Shown: positions 8,323-15,569 of the stretch, piece after piece
Layout of the letters: each line of letters opens with the position of its first letter
How positions within the stretch are numbered: position 1 is the stretch's first letter
DNA from: Bacteroidetes bacterium QS_3_64_15
GTDB taxonomy: Bacteria > Bacteroidota > Rhodothermia > Rhodothermales > Salinibacteraceae
Length of the DNA: 49,641 nt
Assembly: GCA_003022565.1 (NCBI GenBank)
Contig: PXTN01000074.1
Span: 1-49,641, forward strand
Direction: 5' to 3'
The notes under the pieces: generated by a model
Databases searched by the model: none
Told to the model about the DNA's origin: nothing
What the model saw: only the letters and a program-made list of their open reading frames with translations
Position numbers and translations under genes: made by a program

Positions 8323-8760
8323 TTACTCCTCCACAAGGCCTGGCAGGCGGTCCTCGACCGAAAACACCATCAGCAACGCGGTGCCGACCACAACGAGCAT
8401 CACGCCGATGTCGAAGGGAAGGGTCGACCCAAGATGCAGGTCCCCGAGCACGGGCAGGTGCAGGTCCACCCACAGGCTGGTGAGAAACGGCTTTCCGAAC
8501 AGGAGGGCCAGAACACCAGTTCCGTAGGCAAGGGCCAGTCCCACCCCGAGCAACGTATGCGGCTCCACACGGAGCACGCGACGCGACTCATGCACCCCGG
8601 CCGTCAATACGTACAGCACAAATGCGGAGGCCGCCACGAGTCCGCCTACGAATCCGCCCCCCGGCAGATTGTGGCCCCGTAGCAGCATGAACAGTGAAAA
8701 TAAAAGCAGTAGCGGCACCAGCACTCGGGCCGCAACGCGCAGAATCAGGGAATAAAACAT
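8323..8760 (-). CDS. mrpB: Mrp Na+/H+ antiporter subunit B
   Basis: A 145-residue MnhB-domain protein with four helices. The hallmark loop [23 protein letters not shown] is present (family pattern GHxxPGGGFxGG). The ATG at 8760 ([16 protein letters not shown]) fits the family start; the ORF-track start 11 codons upstream would shorten the 45-bp gap to mrpA to 12 bp and cannot be excluded. It probably partners the C-terminal domain of MrpA in the antiporter complex. Confidence 0.92.
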   Translation of the reverse strand: MFYSLILRVAARVLVPLLLLFSLFMLLRGHNLPGGGFVGGLVAASAFVLYVLTAGVHESRRVLRVEPHTLLGVGLALAYGTGVLALLFGKPFLTSLWVDLHLPVLGDLHLGSTLPFDIGVMLVVVGTALLMVFSVEDRLPGLVEE

Positions 8761-8805
8761 AGGCTTGTCCGGCTGGTCAGCGCAGTTCTCCAAGGCGAGA
8801 TCGAT

Positions 8806-11175
8806 TCAGTCGGTCTCCGTCTCCGCGGCGTCAGACCGAGAGGCCGCCACTGAGGTCCCGGCCGCCAGCGACGGCTTCTTCTGGCGTGGCATCCGCATGA
8901 GCACGTACACCCCGATCGCCGCAATCGCCAGGACGGTGATCTCTCCCATCGTGTCGAGGCCTCGGAAATCGACCAGGATCACGTTGACAATATTGTGGCC
9001 CTCGGCTTCGGTGTAGCTCTTCTGTGCGAGGTAGTCACTGACACGCAGGTCCAGCGATGTCTGAATGACCACGCTCATGATCGTAGTGAGAAGCGCCCCG
9101 CACCCTGCTGCGACGAGTCCGTCCCGCAGCCGCACCCCAATCGATTCGTCTCCCTGGATGCCCGGCAGATGAACGATCACGATCACCAGCAGGATGAGGG
9201 TCAGTGTTTCCACCGCAAACTGCGTCATCGCCAGATCGGGCGCTCCGAACAGGAGGTACACCAGCGCCACCCCGTACCCCCCCACACTCAGCGCCAGGAT
9301 GGCGACAAAACGGTCGTGAGTTCGCACGGCCGCCGCAATCGACAACAGGATGAGCGTGGCCAGGGCTACCTCGTAATAGCGGATTTCTCCGGAGAAGGAG
9401 AATTCTGCCCCACCTCCCCCAGCCAGCATTCCTCCGCCTACAAGCACGAGCAACGACAAGAAGGTCGCACACAGGTACCACCGAAACTGCCCATTTTGAA
9501 CCCGGCGCGTAATTGCGCCACTGAGGTGAACCCCGCCGTAGAGCCCCCGCTCAAAGACCTCGCCCGGCCCCCACCCGAAAACTGCTCCCACCCCCTCCAT
9601 GAATGCGCTCACGCGCAGCCCTTGCCAGAAGGCATACACCACCCCTCCAAGTGCGAAGGTCACCAGACTAGCAATGAAGGCGGGAGTGATTCCGTGCCAC
9701 AGCGCGAGGTGCACCTCGTGGGACTCCTGCAGGATGCCTGCTTGGGCCGCCTGCAGGAGCGTATGATCGATAGAGCTCGGATAGAGCCCGAATGCCAGAC
9801 CGCCAATGCCCAAAATGAGAGGGCCGACCCACATGCTGGGCGTCGCCTCATGGGGATCCCGGGTGAACGCGCCCTTCACCTCCCCGATGAACGGCGTCAG
9901 CCCCACGAGCAGTCCCGCCCCCACAAGGGCGACATTGGCCAGCACGCTCGCGACCAGGACGAGCAGCCCCCAGGTGTGCATGTGCAGCGCCGCCTCATAT
10001 GTTACTTCCTTCCCAATAAAACCAAATAATGGCGGGATTCCCGCCATCGAGAGTCCGGTGGCCACGCCCCCTGCCATCGTCCACGGCATCGCGGCCCATA
10101 GCCCCCCCAGCTCCAGCAGATCACGGGTGCCGGTCCCGTGGTCGATGTTCCCGGCCATCATAAACAGGCCCCCCTTGTACAGCGCGTGCACCACGGTGAA
10201 GGTCACCATTGCCGTGATGGCCGCCTCCGTCCCGATCCCGAGCAGCATGGTGAGGAGGCCCAGCACCATGACCGTCGTGTAGGCGAGAATCTGCTTTAGA
10301 TCGGTGTACCGGAGGGCCAGCCAGGCGCTCATCAGCATCGTGAAGCCGCCGAAGAGCCCGAGGGTCCCGGTCCAGAGGGCCGTCCCTCCCAGAACCGGAT
10401 GGAGCCGCGCCAGCAGGAAGACGCCAGCCTTCACCATTGTGGCGGAGTGGAGGTACGCACTTACCGGGGTTGGGCCCGCCATGGCCGCCGGCAGCCAGAA
10501 GTGAAACGGGAACTGTGCGGACTTGGTGAAGGCTCCTGCACAAACGAGGATAAAAATGGCAAGATAGTAGGGGTGACCCTGCACCGAGGCCCCCAAGTCC
10601 AGCATCCGGCTAAATTCCCACGTCCCCGCCACGCCGCCTAGGAGGACGAGCCCGCCCAACAGCGCAAGGCCGCCGCCTCCCGTAACAATGAGGGCCTTCC
10701 GGGCTGCCCTTCGCGACCCTTCTTCGGTATGGTAGAAACCGATAAGGAGGTACGACGTTAGGCTCGTCAGTTCAAAGAAGATGAAGAAAACGAACACGTT
10801 GTCGGCTACCACGAGGCCGAGCATAGCCCCCATAAACGAGAGCAACTGCACGTAGAAGCGCCCGAGCTGATGGTGGTGCGCGAGATATCCCCCCGCGTAC
10901 ACAACGATGAGCGCACCGATGCCCGTCACGAGCAGCGCGAACAGGAGGCTCAGCCCGTCCAGGTAAAATGAGAGCGGGGTTTCCAGCAACGGAAGCCATT
11001 CGTAGGTCTGCCGGAGGGACTCCCCGTGGGCAATCTGCGGCAGGGTTTGAGCGAAGTAGACAAAGACCCCGAGCGGCAACAGGCCCAGCACCCAGCCGGC
11101 GGCCCGCCCGAGCAGGCGCACCAGCAGTGGGGCAAGTGCGGCCCCAACGAAAATACTAAGAACGGCGACGAGCAT
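8806..11175 (-). CDS. mrpA: Mrp Na+/H+ antiporter subunit A
   Basis: A 789-residue protein, the full length expected for MrpA. An N-terminal NuoL-like antiporter module carries the buried Glu helix (FVFFIFFELTSLTSYLLIGFYHTEEGSRRAARKAL) and the lysine helix (TKSAQFPFHFWLPAAMAGPTPVSAYLHSATMVKAGVFLL). It is followed by the MrpA-specific C-terminal parts (LVYLLFGAPDLAMTQFAVETLTLILLVIVIVHLP, and NVILVDFRGLDTMGEITVLAIAAIGVYVLM). It is the main proton or cation-translocating subunit. It follows mrpG after 57 bp and precedes mrpB. Confidence 0.95.
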   Translation of the reverse strand: MLVAVLSIFVGAALAPLLVRLLGRAAGWVLGLLPLGVFVYFAQTLPQIAHGESLRQTYEWLPLLETPLSFYLDGLSLLFALLVTGIGALIVVYAGGYLAHHHQLGRFYVQLLSFMGAMLGLVVADNVFVFFIFFELTSLTSYLLIGFYHTEEGSRRAARKALIVTGGGGLALLGGLVLLGGVAGTWEFSRMLDLGASVQGHPYYLAIFILVCAGAFTKSAQFPFHFWLPAAMAGPTPVSAYLHSATMVKAGVFLLARLHPVLGGTALWTGTLGLFGGFTMLMSAWLALRYTDLKQILAYTTVMVLGLLTMLLGIGTEAAITAMVTFTVVHALYKGGLFMMAGNIDHGTGTRDLLELGGLWAAMPWTMAGGVATGLSMAGIPPLFGFIGKEVTYEAALHMHTWGLLVLVASVLANVALVGAGLLVGLTPFIGEVKGAFTRDPHEATPSMWVGPLILGIGGLAFGLYPSSIDHTLLQAAQAGILQESHEVHLALWHGITPAFIASLVTFALGGVVYAFWQGLRVSAFMEGVGAVFGWGPGEVFERGLYGGVHLSGAITRRVQNGQFRWYLCATFLSLLVLVGGGMLAGGGGAEFSFSGEIRYYEVALATLILLSIAAAVRTHDRFVAILALSVGGYGVALVYLLFGAPDLAMTQFAVETLTLILLVIVIVHLPGIQGDESIGVRLRDGLVAAGCGALLTTIMSVVIQTSLDLRVSDYLAQKSYTEAEGHNIVNVILVDFRGLDTMGEITVLAIAAIGVYVLMRMPRQKKPSLAAGTSVAASRSDAAETETD

Positions 11176-11232
11176 GAGCGAAGCAGCGTGAGGGCAAGAT
11201 TCGACGTGGCACCAACCTGATGTCCCAGCACA

Positions 11233-11643
11233 CTAAGTAGCAGAGGCGGGGGGGTCGTTGGCATTCGAGGCTTGCACATCGGCCTGATTGGGCACTTCTT
11301 CACCCTCCCGCCGAAGCGTCTCGTGTTCGCCTTCCCAATGGTCGAATACCGTATGTTCCCACAACGCCGCATCCCCGAGGTATCCTGCACGCCCAATCAT
11401 GTGGGCAGACACGGGGGCCGTGAGGAGGACGAAGAGTAGGGCCGTGAGGGCCTGGGCCGTTACACTGACGCTCCCGAAGGCCACGGCCGCAGATAGGAGC
11501 AGGAGTCCGACGCCGAGGGTGCCCGCCTTCGTGACGGCATGCATGCGGGTATACAAATCGGGAAGACGAAGCAGCCCAACCGCGGCCACGAACATGAAGA
11601 CCGTACCCCCAACCATCAAAACGGCAGCGATGAGCTCGCTCAT
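11233..11643 (-). CDS. mrpG: Mrp Na+/H+ antiporter subunit G
   Basis: 136 residues. Three helices and the family signature GLLRLPDLYTRMHAVTKAGTLGVGLLLL identify PhaG/MnhG/MrpG, followed by ALLFVLLTAPVSAHMIGRAGY. The acidic C-terminal about 45 residues (DHWEGEHETLRREGEEVPNQ...) extend beyond the usual about 110-120. The start overlaps the mrpF stop by four bases (ATGA), showing translational coupling. Confidence 0.93.
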   Translation of the reverse strand: MSELIAAVLMVGGTVFMFVAAVGLLRLPDLYTRMHAVTKAGTLGVGLLLLSAAVAFGSVSVTAQALTALLFVLLTAPVSAHMIGRAGYLGDAALWEHTVFDHWEGEHETLRREGEEVPNQADVQASNANDPPASAT

Positions 11644-11942
11644 GGGTCCACGAGGGCTTCTCCGGAACGAACGCGCTCAATGTATCGAGCCAGGGCCACT
11701 GTGCCGAGGAACGCTAGTAACCCGAGCACCAGAGCAACGTCCACGTAGGTATCCTCCTCCGCTACGACTGCGTAGGTCGAAAGGAATCCCACCGCCAAGT
11801 AGGCCACTAGATCAAGAGCGACGACGCGGTCCGACAAAGCCGGTCCCCGGAACACTCGAGCGAGGGCTCCCACGATAGAGAGGCCGAGCACCGCCAGCGT
11901 CAAGTAGCTGGCCCAGAGCAGCGGTCCGTTAGCAACCTCCAT
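11640..11942 (-). CDS. mrpF: Mrp Na+/H+ antiporter subunit F
   Basis: 100 residues with three helices and the family pattern RVFRGPALSDRVVALDLVAYLAVG (family GPtxxDRvva-D), characteristic of MrpF/MnhF. The start MEVANGPLLWASYLTLAVLGL at 11942 fits; the ORF-track version adds 21 residues of non-family, Cys-rich sequence. It is the first gene of the mrp transcript. MrpE, which normally precedes F, is not found here or elsewhere in the window. Confidence 0.92.
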   Translation of the reverse strand: MEVANGPLLWASYLTLAVLGLSIVGALARVFRGPALSDRVVALDLVAYLAVGFLSTYAVVAEEDTYVDVALVLGLLAFLGTVALARYIERVRSGEALVDP

Positions 11943-12261
11943 CGACCTGCAGTTTTGGACAACAGAAGGGCATTTTTGCCTCGGCATACAAGCATCGCAC
12001 GGCAATTATGGTAAACAGGGGAAAAGAGAGAGTCCAGCGGGCCACGGCAATCGATCGTGAAGACGTAGTATCTCCCGGGACGAGACCGGGGCCCCATCGG
12101 TTGGCTGTCGTCAGTAGGGATCGAATCCCATGCCCCTGCGCGTCGGGGCTGGATGGCTCCCGAATTTTCATCGTTGAGGGACGAACTGATGACATCGGAG
12201 TCGTGTACAGGTACTGAACATTTCACCCGCAACACTCCCCAACCCGCTTTCTACTTCACCG
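11943..12261. other. Divergent promoter region between mrpF and the amphi-Trp gene
   Basis: 319 bp with no supportable gene; the minus-strand 111-codon ORF here has no family character. It must hold the mrp promoter (minus) and the promoter of the amphi-Trp gene (plus). It contains a GC-rich self-complementary segment (ctcccgggacgagaccgggg near 12071) and a T-arm-like string (gggattcgatccc on the minus strand) that I did not accept as a tRNA. Confidence 0.6.
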
Positions 12262-12549
12262 ATGTCTGACGATACCCTCTTTGAGTTCGAGCAAGACATG
12301 TCCCGTGCGGATGTCGCCACGTACCTGCGTACGGTGGCGGACAACCTGGACGATGACGGCCAGCTCGATTTCTCGGCCGCCGATCAGTCCTCGACGATTG
12401 AGGTCCCGGAGCACGTCGAGTTTGAGATCGAGCTGGAGCGCGAATCGAATGAGCGGGGATCCTCTGAGGTCAGCCTAGAGCTGGAGGTCGAATGGTACGA
12501 AACCCGAGAAGGCAGCATCGCGGGCCCCGGATCCCTCGAAATTGGGTAG
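12262..12549 (+). CDS. Amphi-Trp domain-containing protein
   Basis: 95 very acidic residues. The opening FEFEQDMSRADVATYLRTVADNLDDDGQLDF, followed by the alternating acidic/hydrophobic strand (TIEVPEHVEFEIELERE...SLELEVEWYE), matches the small amphi-Trp domain family widespread in haloarchaea and other halophiles, whose function is unknown. It is alone on the plus strand after the divergent mrp promoter region; the next gene (DUF2911) follows by 79 bp. The ATG at 12262 gives a standard-length protein. Confidence 0.8.
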   Translation: MSDDTLFEFEQDMSRADVATYLRTVADNLDDDGQLDFSAADQSSTIEVPEHVEFEIELERESNERGSSEVSLELEVEWYETREGSIAGPGSLEIG

Positions 12550-12628
12550 TGATTCCCTACTCCCCTGCCCACTGGCCCCTTTCCGTTGGGCTTTTCCCTG
12601 CCTTTCCTCCAAACCCCCCACGCCCACT

Positions 12629-13180
12629 ATGATTCGACGCTTTCTTCCAATTGGTCTCTCTTTTCTTCTCTTCGCCCTCGTGGCTACTGCCCCAGCCGCA
12701 GCCCAGGAACGCGGGAACGATGAGCCCCGCGTAAGCCCCAACGCGGCCGTCTCTCAAACCATCGGCACCACGGAGGTCCGCATTACCTACGGTCGACCGC
12801 AGGTAAAAGGCCGCGAGATCTTCGGCGGCCTCGTGTCCTACGATGAGGTATGGCGCACCGGCGCCAACGAAGCCACGACCTTTTCCGTCTCTTCGGACGT
12901 GACGATCGAAGGTGAGCCCCTCTCTGCCGGGACGTATTCGCTCTACACCATTCCGGGGGCGGACACCTGGACGATCATCTTCAACGACATCGCGGACCAG
13001 TGGGGCACCAATTACGACGCCAGCGAAGATGCCCTCCGCGTCGAGGTGAGCCCTGAATCGGCCCCGCAGCGCGAGATGATGACGTTCCTCTTTGAGGAGG
13101 TCGACGACGAGAGCGGAACTTGTATCCTCCACTGGAACGACGTACGAGTGCCCTTCGAAATTCGCGTCGCGGACAACTGA
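12629..13180 (+). CDS. DUF2911 family secreted protein
   Basis: 183 residues starting with a signal peptide (MIRRFLPIGLSFLLFALVATAPAAAQ). The mature part has the DUF2911 pattern: VSPNAAVSQTIGTTEVRITYGRPQVKGREIFGGLVSYDEVWRTGANEATTF, then AGTYSLYTIPGADTWTIIFN and WGTNYD. The family is common in Bacteroidota and of unknown function, probably periplasmic or exported. The ORF-track start 29 codons upstream is replaced by the Met directly before the signal peptide. Confidence 0.88.
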   Translation: MIRRFLPIGLSFLLFALVATAPAAAQERGNDEPRVSPNAAVSQTIGTTEVRITYGRPQVKGREIFGGLVSYDEVWRTGANEATTFSVSSDVTIEGEPLSAGTYSLYTIPGADTWTIIFNDIADQWGTNYDASEDALRVEVSPESAPQREMMTFLFEEVDDESGTCILHWNDVRVPFEIRVADN

Positions 13181-13275
13181 TTCTCGTTCCGACCTGGATC
13201 CCCTCGTACCGACGAGGACCGAAATTTCACGGTCAACAATCGGACCGCCCCCTCCACGACCAGTGCCCTGGCGCC

Positions 13276-13623
13276 ATGCCCAATGACGACCAGAACGAGA
13301 TCACCTTCGTCTACGAGGACGCCGACGAAGTACACACCATTGCCGCGACCGGTGCCCACGGCGGCCCCACGCCGGACGGGGCCTCGGTGGTGGCCAACCT
13401 GTACGTTGAACGCGGGAGCATCCCCCACCATGTGAGCCACCAGATCGACGAGACGGGACAGGTCGACCTCAGTGAGCGCAGCGAACAGGTGACCCGGGGG
13501 GAATTGACCCGCGAGGTGCAGGCGTCTCTCGTGATGACCCCGGAGCACGCACTGCAACTCGCGCAGTGGCTCCAGCAGAACGCCCGGCAGGCCATGAAGC
13601 AACGCGAGGAAACCTTCGGATAG
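13276..13623 (+). CDS. DUF3467-like small acidic protein
   Basis: 115 residues starting MPNDDQNEITFVYEDADEV. The C-terminal pattern EVQASLVMTPEHALQLAQWLQQNARQAMKQREETFG resembles the end of DUF3467 proteins (arVvMsPehakxLxxxLqeNixxyExxfG). The N-terminal VVANLYVERGSIPHH could be the matching strand region, but the resemblance is partial. The start was chosen because the upstream part of the ORF-track reading frame is basic and unlike the rest. It follows the DUF2911 gene by 95 bp on the same strand. Confidence 0.65.
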   Translation: MPNDDQNEITFVYEDADEVHTIAATGAHGGPTPDGASVVANLYVERGSIPHHVSHQIDETGQVDLSERSEQVTRGELTREVQASLVMTPEHALQLAQWLQQNARQAMKQREETFG

Positions 13624-13995
13624 CGTCGTCGCCGGGCAGGATTTGCGGCGTCGGTCGACCCGCAGCCCCATCTACCGCAGCTCCATCTCTGGGAAGCGTG
13701 CGGGAGCGGATGGCGGTCCCATTCGCACTCCAATGGCTTCTGGGGGATTGCATCGTTAACTGGGAGGGCGACCGTACCCCTCCCCACCGTCTGCAAAGCG
13801 TGATGTATGACTTGGGGAGTACCATGCTACACCTTTCCCAGTCACTCTTTTACGCATCACGTCCTCAGGCTCTGAGTTAGGAGGCACGCAAACCGTTTTC
13901 CCGAGACGTACACTTGACAGCGCAGTACCTCCCCACGCCCATCCTTCCACATCTCCTTTCTCCTCTCACCTCTCCCACCAAGTCGTGCGACAGCC
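13624..13995. other. Non-coding gap before the zinc-ribbon gene
   Basis: 372 bp. The 104-codon ORF across it is basic, has no family features and is unlike the acidic proteome, so it is not called. A TTGACA-like hexamer occurs at about 13914 (cttgacagcgc) without a clear -10 partner. The last part is a pyrimidine-rich tract (ctcctttctcctctcacctctccc) leading to the next start. Confidence 0.5.
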
Positions 13996-14265
13996 ATGGA
14001 GCGATGTCCGTCCTGCGGGGCCCATCGCGAGGCCTCGGACGATTACTGTCCGGTGTGTGGCGAAACGCTGACGGAGGTTCAGCTCTCGGAGGCGACCGGG
14101 GAGCCGTGGTACGACCGGCAGGGGACGCTTCTGGTCCTCATGCTTCTCTTCTGGCCCGCCGCCCTCTACGGGCTGTACCATCGGGGCGACTGGAACGGAC
14201 AGTTAGACTGGGTTATTCTCGCCGGAAGCCTAGCGATGGCCCTTGTGTGGCTGTCCCTCGTGTAA
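13996..14265 (+). CDS. Zinc-ribbon small membrane protein
   Basis: 89 residues. Two CxxC knuckles (CPSCGAHREASDDYCPVCG, residues 4-22) form a zinc ribbon, followed by two membrane helices (about 43-61 and 70-88). Small zinc-ribbon membrane proteins of this design are common and mostly uncharacterised. The ATG at 13996 lies directly before the first knuckle. The downstream neighbour is the broken aldo/keto reductase, 28 bp away. Confidence 0.75.
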   Translation: MERCPSCGAHREASDDYCPVCGETLTEVQLSEATGEPWYDRQGTLLVLMLLFWPAALYGLYHRGDWNGQLDWVILAGSLAMALVWLSLV

Positions 14266-14293
14266 CCTTTTCCACCAGTAGATTTTCGCTTCC

Positions 14294-15340
14294 ATGACGA
14301 CAAATCCACTCGGCCGGAGCGGCCTCATCGTGTCGGACCTACGTCTGGGAACCATGATCTTCGGCGAGGAGTCGGGGCGAAGCACACCGCCGAAGGAGGC
14401 AAGGAAGATCGTTCACCGCTGCCTCGACGCGGCGGCAACCACATCGACACCGCCAACGTCTACGCGGACGGCCGATCGGAAGAGATCGTGGGGGCGGCCA
14501 TAGAGGACCGACGCACGGACATTGTGCTGGCCACGAAGGTCCGGTTTCCGCGAGGGGCAGGGGCCAACGATGAGGGCCTCTCCCGCCAGCACATCATGCA
14601 GGCGGTGCACGAGAGCCTCCGGCGGCTCAACACGGATTGGATCGATCTGGATCGATCTCCTCTACATGCACTGCTGGGACCCGGTGACACCGCTCGGCGA
14701 GTCGCTGCCCGCTTTCGACAACCTCGTTCGGCAAGGCAAGGTCCGCTACATCGGCGTCTCGAATTTTAAGGCGTGGCAGGTCATGAAGGCGCTCGGCCTC
14801 AGCGACTCAAGCGGCTGGGCCCGCTTCGTCGCCGGGCAGTATCAGTACAGCCTCGTCAACCGCGACATCGAGTACGAATTCTCGGATCTCTGCGCGACTG
14901 AAGGCATCGGACTAATGCCCTGGGGGCCCCTTGGGGGCGGATTTCTGACCGGCAAGTACTCGCCGGATGAGCGTCCGACAGATCCGTCGTCAGAGGGCCG
15001 TATTGCCGCGACCGACGCGGTGGGGGAAGAAGCGTGGCATCGACGCAATACGGAGCGCAACTGGCGCATTTTAAACACCGTCGACGCCATTGCTCGGGAG
15101 CGCGGCGCCACCCAGGCGCAGATCGCGCTGGCCTGGCTCCGGGCGCAAGACCTCGTCTCCAGCGTCATTCTCGGCGTGCGCACAATGGAACAGCTCGAGG
15201 AAAACCTGCCGGCCGCCGACATCGATCTGACGGAGTCGGAACTCGACCGCCTCGATGAGGCCAGCGCCCTGCCCGAGCTCTATCCCTACCGCATGATCCG
15301 AGACTACGGGGCCCGCAACGCCGAGTCCTTTGGGGCGTAG
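14294..15340 (+). pseudogene. Aldo/keto reductase, disrupted by two frameshifts
   Basis: Three overlapping ORFs together encode one NADPH-dependent aldo/keto reductase (TIM barrel). Frame 2 gives [24 protein letters not shown]...IVHRCLDA. Frame 1 continues with [23 protein letters not shown]...LATKV...[12 protein letters not shown]. Frame 2 resumes with [15 protein letters not shown]...VRYIGVSNF...NLPAADIDLTESELDRLDE. Catalytic Asp, Tyr, Lys and His are present once frames are joined. The first break is one missing base in gacgcggcggcaac (about 14427-14436). The second is a 10-bp tandem duplication at 14639-14658. Repaired, the protein would be about 345 residues, normal for the family. Sequencing error is an alternative for the one-base break, less so for the duplication. 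Confidence 0.88.
14639..14658. repeat. 10-bp tandem duplication GGATCGATCT inside the aldo/keto reductase
   Basis: GGATCGATCT occurs twice back to back. Removing one copy restores [12 protein letters not shown], the conserved run ending in the catalytic His. This directly identifies the duplication as the cause of the second frameshift. Confidence 0.9.
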
Positions 15341-15378
15341 GACGTGCCGGGCCGTGAGGCAGTTCTGCCGAATCTTGA

Positions 15379-15537
15379 GAACCTGTTTGGCGGATGGATA
15401 CGTGGCCGAGACACAGTGGGCGAAGTGCAGAACGGTGCCCAAGCGACCCCTGTAGTGGAACTACCGGGGGAGTGAAGAAGCCGTTCTGCACGAGATCCAC
15501 GAAGTCACAGGCCGTAGACAGTCCGCCAAACAGGTTC
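15379..15537. mobile_element. 159-bp palindromic MITE-like element, copy 1
   Basis: Perfect 16-bp terminal inverted repeats (GAACCTGTTTGGCGGA at the left, its complement at the right end). Inner 11-bp inverted repeats are GTGCAGAACGG (15425-15435) and CCGTTCTGCAC (15481-15491). The 29-nt centre is CCTGTAGTGGAACTACCGGGGGAGTGAAG (15449-15477). The centre matches copy 2 at 35073-35101 in 25 of 29 positions, while the arms do not match in sequence. Flanking triplets are TGA and CGA, an imperfect TNA-type duplication. It lies between two convergent genes. It encodes no protein; a transposon-derived miniature element or a structured RNA or terminator are the options. Confidence 0.75.
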
Positions 15538-15569
15538 CGATGCCTTCTCCTACAGACCGTTCCGAATCG

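Noticed and set aside
12090-12150. tRNA-like T-arm (GGGATTCGATCCC on the minus strand)
   Set aside because: No acceptor stem, anticodon arm or D-arm can be paired around it and no tRNA-like 3' end follows. It also has no tmRNA architecture.
14522-15340. 272-codon ORF as an independent gene
   Set aside because: Its first about 40 codons are out of frame relative to the aldo/keto reductase; it is the 3' part of the disrupted gene.
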